DNA of 64,000 nt from Cryptomeria japonica. Taxonomy: Eukaryota; Streptophyta; Pinopsida; Cupressales; Cupressaceae. A model generated the notes under the pieces. It saw only the letters and a program-made list of their open reading frames with translations. It had not been told where the DNA came from and ran no database searches. Each line of letters opens with the position of its first letter. Positions within the stretch are counted from its first letter, which is position 1. Made by a program: the position numbers and the translations under genes. The stretch covers positions 236,100,233 through 236,164,232 of the forward strand of contig NC_081414.1 in assembly GCF_030272615.1 (NCBI RefSeq), written 5' to 3'. This document shows, in pieces, positions 1 to 9,669 of this stretch.

Positions 1-1214
1 AATCAAAAAAAATTCAAAAATACAAAAAAAATTATAAAAACAAAAAAATCGTTACTTGGTGAAAACCTGGCAAACAGGCACCTTGTGACAACAAAAAAAT
101 TGAAAAATCCAAAAAAGTAAAGAGAAATAATTTCGTCCAACGGTGAAAACCACTTCGGTGGCACCCTGGGCAAGTACCATGGTGAAAACTGGGTCACCAG
201 CGCCATGCGTAGGGACTTTGCTCCTCTCTCCTTCAGGATTCACTTTCATCCTTTCACTTTGCACACACTCACAACTTATTCGCTCACAATAAACTTGCCC
301 ATTCCCATCATGGCTTGCTATTGATCTACCCAAGATTGGTTAGCCATCCATAACCCTCCCCTTTCACTCCCTTTTCCATCCATAATAAATCAGATCCTAT
401 CTGTGACTACGGCCAATTCCTACGTCTAGTAATGGGTGTGGAACTGAGAACATCACATGTTTCGAGGAGTACAGTTTTCTTCAGTCTATCCGCGCACAAT
501 CCGCAATAAAGCAACATTTGCATCGCAAATCCACAATAAAGTTTCGTCTTCTCCGCAATAAGGTATCAGTTTCATGGATTCAGTCAGTTTCCAAGGAGAC
601 ACAGCAGCAACAATGGGCTTCAACAAATCAAATCTTTCAACAGACTCAGACAACATATGGTTCAGTGCTATCTATCCTTTTTGTGAACGTGAACATCGTG
701 ACCACAATCGAATAAGACTTAAACAAGTGACAAGAGACACTAAACTTGAGGGCTACAGTGGATGTTGGTGTCAAGTCTTGGTTTTCTTTTGATTTTATCT
801 TTTGGTGACATGTCTTTTAGCTTTTCCAGGATGTCTTTGACTAGAGATTCTATCTCCAGGATGTCTTTGACTAGAAAGGCGAGGATGGGGTATCGTCACC
901 TATTTGCATTTGCTGTCTGTGGATTGTCTTTTAGTAATGCTATGACTTGTCCAAGGATATGAGGACACTGTGAGTCTAGTATGAACTGGGGCATTCCTTG
1001 TTTGTGACTGTCTTATCTCCATGCAAACAGGTACAATGACTTTCTGGGCCGAACAAATGCCTCGATTGTCATAACCTATTCTGCCATAATAAAGCTCAAT
1101 GATGATAACGCACAAGAAGCTCTTTCACATTCATATCTTCTGTCTTCCATCCCCCTTTCTTGATTGGCTTCCATTGTCCTTCTCGAGTCCGCGTAGCCCG
1201 CTATCACATGACTG
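1..1214 (+). other. Non-coding 3' internal region of element A with GGTGAAAAC hairpin repeats
   Basis: No credible ORF. Three copies of GGTGAAAAC start near 59, 142 and 181. Each is followed by a short inverted repeat: CCTG..CAGG, CCAC-TTCG-GTGG and CTGG-GTCA-CCAG. From about 800 to 1110 there is non-coding sequence with a near-repeat 'ccaggatgtctttgactaga' near 827 and 857. This resembles the untranslated stretch between integrase and 3' LTR in large gypsy elements. Confidence 0.45.
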
Positions 1215-1540
1215 AGTATAATGACACACCAAAAACATTTGCATTTCATGTAGTTGCACCTGCATCACCACATATAAGCATTTCATACATACATATAGAT
1301 ATCACAATTGCATCACATCCTGCATACACATGTTAGCACATCTCACATTTTCATTAAGTAAATAATCATTTGCATTATCATATTCATTTGCATTACATAC
1401 ATTCACATTTGCATCATGCATCGCATATACAACATAAAAGAACAAAAATATATTGCATTGCATCATATAAGCATCCATATCATAAAACATGCATCACATA
1501 AGAACATCTCATCACATAAGGTACACATGCATATAGCTGC
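1215..1540. repeat. Low-complexity CAT/ATTTGCAT-rich tract
   Basis: About 320 bp of degenerate simple sequence dominated by CAT, CATAC and ATTTGCAT units on the plus strand. The short ORFs across it are compositional (His/Met/Ile/Asn-rich) and are not genes. Confidence 0.6.
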
Positions 1541-3650
1541 CGCAAAAATGGTGACTCATCTCATATATAATCAAATGTGTCATAATACAATGATGTCAAA
1601 AGAATCGTATAGCTACAAAAGAATCACCCGCAGGTGTCTACAATACAATAATGGTACATATACTGATACAATGGGAGCCCACTATAGCTATGAGGAACTC
1701 CCTCCCTCGGAGCCACCTCACCTCGACGGAGTCTGAGCTATAGATGGACCCACCCCAGGATCCCCCTGTCTCTCTGGTGGTGGTGGAGGCCCCATGACTC
1801 CACCGCTGGATGCCTGTCTCCTGCGACTCCCTCCCATAGCCGTCGCTGTGCACGACGATCTATGGAATCTCCTAGCCCGCTGATCTGCTAGCACGGCTGC
1901 ATAGTATAGATCCCTCCAGTAGGCGATCTCCTCTCCGGCTCGCAAAACATATGCGTAGCCTGCCCCTGCATCCTTTGTTGCCCGCCTCCCTGCCCTCAGA
2001 GCTGTCTCGGCCTCTGTATATCTCTGGATGGCCTGATCCCTCTCCCGCTCTGTATCTCGGACCCTGATCCTGAGGTGGTTCCTCTCTCGAACCAAATCCT
2101 CAATCTCATATGCCTGGCCCTGGCAGATCTCCTGCAGCCTAAGCACCTCATCCTCCTCAGAGTCTCCGCTCTCCGTCCCTGCCTGTGGCTCCTCCTCTAC
2201 AGGTGCCTGTCCCTGTGCCTCTGCCTGCACCTGTCCCTGTGCCTGTATAGGTACCTGTGGCTGTACCTATCTCTATCCCTCTCTGGGACCCTGTGCTGCT
2301 GGCACCTGTAGGGGCAGTCCACCCCGTCCTCTCACCACTGGAGCTGCTCTCTCCTGTCCTCCCTCCCTCCACGGTGCTACCCGTCTCTCTCCCACCACTC
2401 CCCTCCGCCTCCGTCGGCCCCTACCTCCATCCCCTCCTCCATCATCATCCTCTCCTCCACCCTCTCCATCCACTGGCTCTGCTGGATCTGTCAATCTAGG
2501 AAATGGATGCTCTGCCCAGTACGCAGAGTACTCTGCGTCCATCCCTACATCATCTACCTCTGGCCACATGTCCCATGGCATCGGCATCATCTCCGCTAGC
2601 TACATAACTGCCTGATCATATGATAGCAGTGGGCCAAACTGCACGTGATCTCTGACCGTACGGGCATACATGCCCGAGCCTCGCGGCATCCTCTGAATCC
2701 TGCCGTACTGCCTGCATACCCTATCCACCAGCTGTCTCTCTAATATGTAGGGCGTCCGCCCAATCAGGTACCTGCTCCGGAAGGTGTAGAGCAGCTCCAA
2801 TGCGTCATCCTCCCACTCCTCGCACCCCAGGTACGGCCTCCAGATCACCATGTCAATGTCATCAATGACTCTCCTCCAGTGCTCCAATCTCCCAATCCGA
2901 GGCTGGGATGTAATCATGGCATATAGGTGCACAAAACTCTGTCCCTGTCCTCTGCCTCTGAAGTGAATCGGCCATGTGATGGGAAGGTGCTCATAGGCCC
3001 ACACCTGCAAGAGAGTCACACCGCAGCCCAAACCCACTGATCCATGATATACAAACTGATGCAGCTCATAATACAAATGTGCTAGGACACATGGCCCCCA
3101 TGCATACCTAGTGTGCTCTGCCATCAGCGTCTCCAAGGCCCCTCCCCAACCCACTGCCAATCCTCGTGTGGCCCTATCTGGACACAAGTATCCACTGATG
3201 ACTCCCCCAACAACTGCCGGCAATGCTAATCCCGTGGCAGTCATGGTGTCCCAGGCTACATGGCCTGCTCGCATCTCCAACTCAGGATCCTGAAAAACCC
3301 GTCTCAAGGCCTCCCTGTCACCGTCACGGTCATAGGGGATCAACTCTCCATCAATGGGAACATGTAATATCCTGTATACATCCTCTAAGGTCACTGTCAT
3401 CTCACCCATCGGCAGGTGAAACGTGCATGTCTCTGAGTGCCATCTCTCGGCCAACGCAGTCAGCAACCCCATGTTTGCCCGAAACTCAGGCACATAGAGC
3501 ATAGATGTGAGACCCATCTCCTCAATGGAAATCATGTCCTGGATAGACAACTCTGGTCGCAGTCTCTGTGTCGACGGGAATCTCTCCCGTGACTCCAACA
3601 TCGGCAAATACTCCTGCAGTCAAGCAAATCAATCTTGTTAGTTATCGTGG

Positions 3651-3885
3651 CATTCACTGTTTATCACAAAATGCTACTCGCTATCTAAATGCATATGGCT
3701 ATCTACCCTAGTGACACTCACTGTTCATCACAAAGTGTTGCTATTTATCCTAGTAGTGCTCACTGTTCATCACAAAGTACTACGTGTGTGACATTCCCTG
3801 TTCATCACAAAGTGTCACTCACATTCGCACTCCCTGTTCATCACAAAGTGCTGTCTATCTTGGTGCTCCCTGTTCATCACAAAGT
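3651..3885 (-). repeat. Degenerate tandem repeat in the PMD intron (CTGTTCATCACAAAGTG unit)
   Basis: Six copies of CTGTTCATCACAAAGTG-like sequence (plus-strand reading) occur near 3658, 3720, 3761, 3793, 3831 and 3867. Spacing in the last five is 32 to 41 bp and the sequences between them vary. They lie just upstream, in the sense of the gene, of the exon 2 acceptor. Confidence 0.7.
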
Positions 3886-4009
3886 GCCTTGATCTATCCT
3901 AATCTTCCTAGAGGACCTGCTTGAGTGTATCCTCTCAGCAGCTTATCCAATCGACAGCGTATGTTCATCACAGAACTGCCGATTTGACCTACAGGACTAA
4001 AACCATGCA

Positions 4010-4330
4010 TTTAAACACACAAACGCACTGTTTCAACACACACGCGCTTTTAACTCATAAACATGCTTATAGACTGCATACACGCACCTCTGCAACACAG
4101 ACGCGCTTTTTGAACACAAACGTGCCTATGCCAGACACAAACGCGACCAGGGAACACAGACGTCCCTGCATGACATAAACGCTACTAAAAATCACAGACG
4201 CTGCTACATTTCACAAACGCGTCCGCATTCAACACAAACGCGGTTCCAGGCACAGACGCGCCTGGATCCGACACAGACGCGCCTGTTGGACACAGACGCG
4301 CCTGGCGCTGACATAGACGCGGTTGCGAGT
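4010..4330 (-). repeat. Tandem repeat in the PMD intron with GCGTCTGTG core
   Basis: About a dozen degenerate units built on ACACAGACGCG(C) (plus strand; CGCGTCTGTGT on the gene strand), one every 22 to 27 bp. The units nearest 4330 are the most alike (GACACAGACGCGCCTG). Many CpG sites are still intact, which contrasts with the CpG-poor surroundings. Confidence 0.75.
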
Positions 4331-4836
4331 TTTTGCACTTTTAAACTATCCTATTCCTAGCGCATTTATTGCTCCTAAACATGCATTAATGACAAAACTC
4401 GAAATGCGTGAAAGTACGAGGAGGTTTTCGGGTACTTACCGGCTCTCCTGCATCGGCTGGTCGCTGGAATCGGCGGACACGATCAAATCTATGGACGAAT
4501 GCCATCGCTGCTGACTGCTGCTGCTCTTTTCTCGCTCTACACTGTGATCTTCTATGGGTGTGGATGACAATGAGGATGTCTTTTGCCCGTGGTCTATCTT
4601 ATAGCCTACCCTGGCCCTGCCCTTCATTTCCCGAGTCAGTATTCTTCATCCTGTGACTTTGTCACATTATTCGCTCAGTCCATTCTATCCCATCTTTCTT
4701 ATCGAGAGATTGTCTGCAATCTTTTCAAACATTTTCATCCAATCTCTCGAGGGGGCATATAATTCCTTATTCTGGGGCAACTCTGTATCAGTTCATCTTA
4801 TTTTCTTTGAAACAACGCGACAAGCCGCATTGTCTC

Positions 4837-4850
4837 AAAGAGGGGCAAAA
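4837..4850 (+). other. Polypurine tract of element A
   Basis: The purine-rich AAAGAGGGGCAAAA abuts the TG of the LTR at 4851, the usual position of the plus-strand primer. It fixes the orientation of A. Confidence 0.75.
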
Positions 4851-5619
4851 TGTAGACACCTAAAATTGTCATGTCTAATTAAATAAATATTTTATTTATT
4901 TAATTATCTAAGCCTAATTCTTCTATTAATTAAATAAATCTTTATTTATTTAATTAATTCATTTATCCTCTTCTAGCCTTATTTCTCATTTAAATAAATA
5001 CATTTATTTATTTAAATTATCCCTTTCCTATATTAAATAAATATTTTATTTATTTAATTATCCTATTTCTTCTATTAATTAAATAAATCTTTATTTATTT
5101 AATTAATTCATTATCTTTTTCTACACATGACACATGTCATTCATCTCTTATTTCCTACACTACCTACCTCTTTCATTATTTTGGTATTTCTTATACCTAC
5201 CCTCTAATCCTAGCCGACCTCTCTTTTTACACCTCTCAATCTTAACCCTCCATTTTCTATTGTGTCTTCTATTTAAGGAGATGCTTTCTTCATTATCAAA
5301 CCCTAACTACTTGATCAATTGACTACACTACAATTCTACTTGCAACCACATTCCGTTCTTTATTGAGCTCTTGTGCACATAAAAATCTGAGAGCAAGCAT
5401 ATCAAACAAGATCAATGGAGATAGGAAGAATGGAGATCAAAACCCTAGTGGACATGTGATGGTATAATCTTTGTGATTTTTGAGTTATTTTGCATTGTCT
5501 TAGGTTATCTTCATATGTTATGGTGGATCTTTGTTCATTGTTAGGCTAGGGTTTGGTGGTTGAATCCATTTTAGTCTTTCAATATTGTTGTTTATTGCTA
5601 TCCATTTTCACCATAAACA
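4851..5619 (+). repeat. 3' LTR of element A
   Basis: 769 bp, starting TGTAGACACC and ending CA, directly after the PPT. A TATTTAAGG box near 5270 is a plausible TATA element, followed by a transcribed-looking R/U5 part. The 3' edge is placed where similarity to the E1 ORF resumes (aatggaataat). There is no second copy in the window to confirm the length. Confidence 0.7.
4876..5112. repeat. Array of AT-rich palindromes in the U3 part of LTR A
   Basis: Five consecutive palindromic blocks built on ATTAAATAAAT..ATTTATTTAAT lie at about 4876-4907, 4925-4963, 4988-5022, 5032-5062 and 5074-5112. Each can fold into a long AT hairpin. Blocks 2 and 5 are nearly the same and blocks 1 and 4 are nearly the same, which suggests duplication of a two-block unit. 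Confidence 0.8.
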
Positions 5620-8042
5620 AATGGAATAATACTGGCTGAAGGTGTTTTTGGGGATTGCAAAGTCTGAGAAGCAACTGCCTGAGCTCTAAGATGACACTTT
5701 CATCGGCGTTCACGTGTAGAACGATTCCGTCTAGTCTTAGTAGGAAGTTGAGGAGATTGAGGAGGAGGAATGTTCTCATCCTTATCACTTGGGTGTTTAG
5801 GTTGTGGTCTCTTAGGTTGAACAATAGGAGAAGAGGAAGGTCTCTTCTCTCCATAAGAGGAAGGAGGAGGAACTGCTCCATATAAGGGAGGAATATTTGG
5901 TTTAGGAAGGAGACCAAGCCCATCATGATGAGGAGGTATAGGTCTACTTTTAGGAAGTTTATTATTCATAGGCATAGTCACATTCATAGGGATGGGTTGG
6001 GAATCTTCTTGAGGAAAGACATTAGTTTTATCTTTCAAAGGAAGAACTTCCTTCTCAAGAACAATAGGAATATCAAGTTTGGGTGTTCTAGGTTCACTTA
6101 GAGATAGGATCATATCTTTTTTCCACTTTTGATAAGATTTGAAAAGATGATCACTCCGCAGTGGAAGAGATTGGAATTGTTTAGGCCAAAAATAATCAAT
6201 AGGAACGCTAGAAGTTCTTTCAGCTGGTTTAAAGAGACTATGATTGACAATAGCAACTTCACCATTATGGGGAAATTTCAAACACTTATGAATAGGAGAA
6301 GCAATAGCTTTCATGGAAGATAACCAAGGATAGCCTAGCTTCACACGAAATTGTTCGGACGATGGAATAATAGCAAAGTCCACATCAAGGGATTTGTTAT
6401 GGACCTCAATAGGTAATGTAATAGAACCAATTGCAGGAGAAGAAAATGCATCAAATAGTTTCACAACCACATTTGTTTCATCATAGATCACTTGATTCAA
6501 TTGCAAAGTAAAAAGAAATTCTTCAGTAATGACATTAACCATGCAAGAAGGATCAATAAGCACTCCACGGCAAGGTGTATTCTTGACTTTTGAAACTATA
6601 TATAAAGGACCATCAGGTGCCCTGATAGTTTCACTAGAATCAAAGGTGATGGAAGGTTCTTTAGGGATTTTCTGCTGTTCCACAAAGTTAATCACATTCC
6701 GAGTCATAGACACAAGATCATCAGGTGAGACAGAGGAATCATTAGTATCAATCACATTAGAGGTATGAGAAGGTAATGGATCAGTAAAAATCTTAAGATT
6801 TTGGTTAGGAGGAGCTACAGATGTGTTGCCTTTATCATTCACACCAGAAACAAAGATAGTATTATTATCAATCAAAATCTTGAATTTTACCCTTTAAAGC
6901 AAAACATTTTTCAGTATCATGCCCAGGTTGACGGTGAAATTGACAAAAAGATTTGTTATCAAAATAGGGTGAATTAATCTTTGCAGGATCTATTTGCCTT
7001 ATAGGAGGAAGAGTAAGCCCATTTTGTTCCAATAACTTATTCATAATACTATGCAATGATTCATTCAAAGGAGTAAACTTTCTTTCTTTCTTGAAAAACT
7101 TAGAAATAGGAGGCACACCTGATGCTGCATTCACATTGTTGTTGATGATGTTTTCATTAAATTTAATGGACTCTCTATTCGGTTTAAACTTCCCAAATGG
7201 TTGTTGACTACTATCACCCTTATCACTCGGAGCCATAGGATTTGCTTGTTCCATTTGACTCACAGTCAGTTGATAATTGTGAAGAGTTGCGCACAACTGT
7301 TGGAAAGAAGTAAACTCAGAAAACATAAGTTTTTCTCTAATATCTTTTTGTAAATTAGAAATAAAGATTCTTTGAATATCATTGTCAGGTACTGGAAAAG
7401 AAATTTGAGCATACAAATGCTTATATCTACCAATGAAATCAGTCACTTTTTCTTTAACACCTTGTTTACAATGCATTAAATCAATCAAAGTAACTTTAGG
7501 ACTTATATTGTTTTGAAATTGTTGAATAAAAGCATTTGCAAGTTGTTCGAAAGAAGAAATAGAATAGGAAGGCAATGAGCAATACCATTGTAGGGCTTTA
7601 TCTCTTAATGTTCTAGTAAACAGTTTTGCAAGCAACCTTTGGTCATAAGCAAAATCGGTACATATTGTTTGAAAGGTCTTAACATGTGTTAGAGGATCAC
7701 CCTGTAGCGTCGTAAATTGTACGCACTTGCTAGGGTGGTACAATTTCACACCTAGTTTAGCACCCACCTTGGCGCATTTTGCATTTTGCATTGCATTTCC
7801 CCTTTAGCACTTAATTAATTAAATTAATTAGGTCTAGGGTTCTATTTCATCATCTTCCACATCATAAAGTTGGGCCCTTTTCGTTAAAGAGTGCCCCTTT
7901 CATTTTATTCCTCCAATACATCATTTAATCAAAAACCCTTATTAGGTCCTATTTTGAACTTGGGGGCTTGATTTTGGGGGTCAAAACATCTCAAAATCAG
8001 CTATAACTTCGGGATTCTCTCTAAAATCATCATATCCGACGG

Positions 8043-8126
8043 CCCTGAAAATTTGGTGAAAAGTTGTCTGGACCATGGTGCCCGACGTGCACACGGTCTC
8101 AGACATTTTTCTCAAAATTTTAGGAG
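8043..8126 (+). repeat. Shared hairpin module, E2 5' LTR copy
   Basis: Order of parts: CCCTGAAAATTT, GAAAAGTTG, GGACCATGG, palindrome GTGCAC, CACGGTC, GACATTTTT, AAAATTTT. The same order and sense is found in the leader of every E1 copy (for example 17580 to 17505). The arms GGACC..GGTC can pair. Confidence 0.75.
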
Positions 8127-8223
8127 CATGACCCAATCATAAAATAAAGCTTAACCCCAAGAAATTGGCGGGAGATTCAATCTCTAGGTTGGTCAAAAGT
8201 TGAAATTAAGACCTAGGGTTTCA

Positions 8224-8231
8224 TATATAAG
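8224..8231 (+). promoter_or_regulatory. TATA box of E2 5' LTR
   Basis: TATATAAG, conserved in the 3' LTR at 15301-15308 and followed by a transcript-like leader. Core promoter position is inferred. Confidence 0.6.
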
Positions 8232-9337
8232 AGCTCTCTTTCTTCATTTGAAAGGATCCAGATTTTTGGTTTCAAGGACCTTCTATGCAGCGAAAGAGCA
8301 GATCTTTGAAGTCTTCAACAACATTCAACTTCCATCCATCAAGCATCTATCAATTTCATTCATCCATTTAGGGCTTTGAAGGCATTGAAGAATAATAAGG
8401 GATCACCGACTGAAGATTGGCTTGTACCCCTCCCTTGGGGTTGGGTATGATTTCATGTTGTTTTCATGTCTTTGCATAAGCTTCATTATATCACTTGTAT
8501 TCATGCTTTAGATCTCTTTACATCTTGATTTGGAGCATTTACATTATCATGTACAAGCAATTAGGGTTTACTTTCTAGGTTGCTCTAGTTTGCTTACTTG
8601 CATTTTAGGATCTTGCACACACACAAGGTCTGCACACACTACTTTTACAATACAACTTGGCTATTCATGGAGGTGGAAATCACCAAAGTGAGGGTTTGAC
8701 TAAGGCAAAACCCTATATAGCCGCCCACCATACCTTTTCAGATATAAGTGCAGGTTTCGGGATTCGGACGACGCTGCAAGTTGCAGATCCAACGGAAGCA
8801 GACTAAGACGAGACAACACACCAAATTTTAGAGCAAAAGACCAAGACAGGGGCATGGGGCACCCTGGTCCTGCCAGGACAGGGGCGCTGGGTGCCCTGGT
8901 CCTTCTGTCAGACAACAGTTTCAACATTTTTCTGACAGCTTTTCAGGTTGCAAAACAACAGTTTCGGGTGCAGAATCAGGACAGTGGCGCCCGCGCTCCC
9001 ATCCCAAACATTTCCACTTAGATTTTAACCCCAGGTACACATCTGCATTCTCCTTTTATTCTTGTGCTTACAGCTTTTCATCACTTAATCTCAATCTTGC
9101 AATCTTGTTACTAGTTCATACTTGCACTCTAGGGCTAGTAGTTGAACTTGCATCATTTTATCTATCATTTGCAACAAAGGAATAGAAATCCTAATAGGTA
9201 GCCCATGGCTCTCTCTTCCACAAAAAGAAGTAGCCAATTGTGTGATACCTCTAGGCTCTTTCGTATTCCACAAGTGTGTGATTGAAAGTGAGATTAGGGC
9301 ATGTTTGCTTAGTGTCACTTTTTCCCCCACACATTTT

Positions 9338-9353
9338 TGGTGAACCCGACGTG
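9338..9353 (+). other. Primer binding site of E2
   Basis: TGGTGAACCCGACGTG lies four bases after the 5' LTR. The identical 16-mer in the opposite orientation follows the E1a and E1b 5' LTRs. The priming tRNA is not assigned here. Confidence 0.8.
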
Positions 9354-9669
9354 AATTCCAATCTTCTCTAATTCTGATTTATGTTTTCAAATTTGAGTGT
9401 TTATGTTATTTCAAATTCAAATTTGTATTTACAAGTTTTAATTTCTCGCAAGATTCAAAAAAATTAGAGGAAATTTTTGCTAAAACCCTAATTTTGTTGA
9501 ACTTGTGGATAGCTTAATTGGGATCAATAATTTCAAATCTGATTTAGGAACTCATTTGAATCATAAATTTCATTTTCTAAATCTACATTCTAAGTGCTTG
9601 CATTGGTTAAAATTGAACATTTCCTTTTATTTTGCATGTGTTATCATTTGAAAGAGGAAAATTGTTGTC

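Larger units (their letters stand above)
1718..4505 (-). pseudogene. Plant mobile domain (PMD, aminotransferase-like) gene, two exons, antisense to element A, with three in-frame TAGs
   Basis: PMD proteins include the host factors MAIN/MAIL1 and many transposon-borne relatives; the biochemical role of transposon copies is unknown. Exon 2 (3613 to 1718) holds a full-length PMD of about 335 residues with the hallmark TFHLPMGEMTVTLEDVYRIL and the later motif VWAYEHLPI. A C-terminal extension contains a charged coiled coil (about 2150-1850). Exon 1 is inferred: ATG at 4505, 22 codons, donor CG|GTAAGT at 4440/4439. The acceptor is CTGCAG|GA at 3614/3613, and the phase fits. The intron is 826 bp. 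In-frame TAG codons at 2600-2602, 2273-2275 and 2267-2269 break an otherwise open frame; the last two look like CAG to TAG. The gene is much more GC-rich than its surroundings. The PMD call is strong; the exon model is moderate. Confidence 0.85.
1..5619 (+). mobile_element. Element A: 3' part of a gypsy-like LTR retrotransposon (5' part outside window)
   Basis: A polypurine tract at 4837-4850 directly precedes an LTR-like block that starts TGTAGACACC at 4851 and ends ..ATAAACA at 5619, so this is the 3' end of a plus-strand element. The bases after 5619 (aatgg) continue the E1a gag-protease ORF seen uninterrupted in E1b and E1c, so A was inserted into E1a and aatgg is the likely TSD. The internal part holds non-coding sequence (1-1717) and a PMD gene on the opposite strand. 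No gag or pol lies in the visible part. Assignment to gypsy rather than copia rests on the overall style of the 3' region and is inference. Confidence 0.7.
7703..9333 (+). repeat. 5' LTR of E2
   Basis: 1631 bp, TGTAGCGTCGTAAATTG to ..CCCACACA. It contains a TATATAAG box at 8224-8231, the shared hairpin module at 8043-8126 and a GC-rich inverted repeat around 8870-8905 (ggggcgctgggtgccctgg). It is highly similar to the 3' copy but lacks a 19-bp duplication present there. Confidence 0.95.

Noticed and set aside
1416-1736. 106-codon ORF in the CAT-rich tract
   Set aside because: His/Met/Ile-rich product of simple sequence, no domain, overlaps the PMD 3' end antisense.
2075-2499. Plus-strand Leu/Pro-rich ORFs opposite the PMD tail
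   Set aside because: Shadow frames of the GC-rich coiled-coil and repeat region of the minus-strand gene.
3651-3885. Regularly spaced ~17-bp repeats resembling a short CRISPR array
   Set aside because: Plant retroelement context, unequal spacing, degenerate repeats and location inside a spliced intron; a minisatellite explains it.
9338-9353. Assignment of the E1/E2 PBS to a specific tRNA
   Set aside because: The complement CACGTCGGGTTCACCA did not match a plant tRNA 3' end I could recall with confidence.
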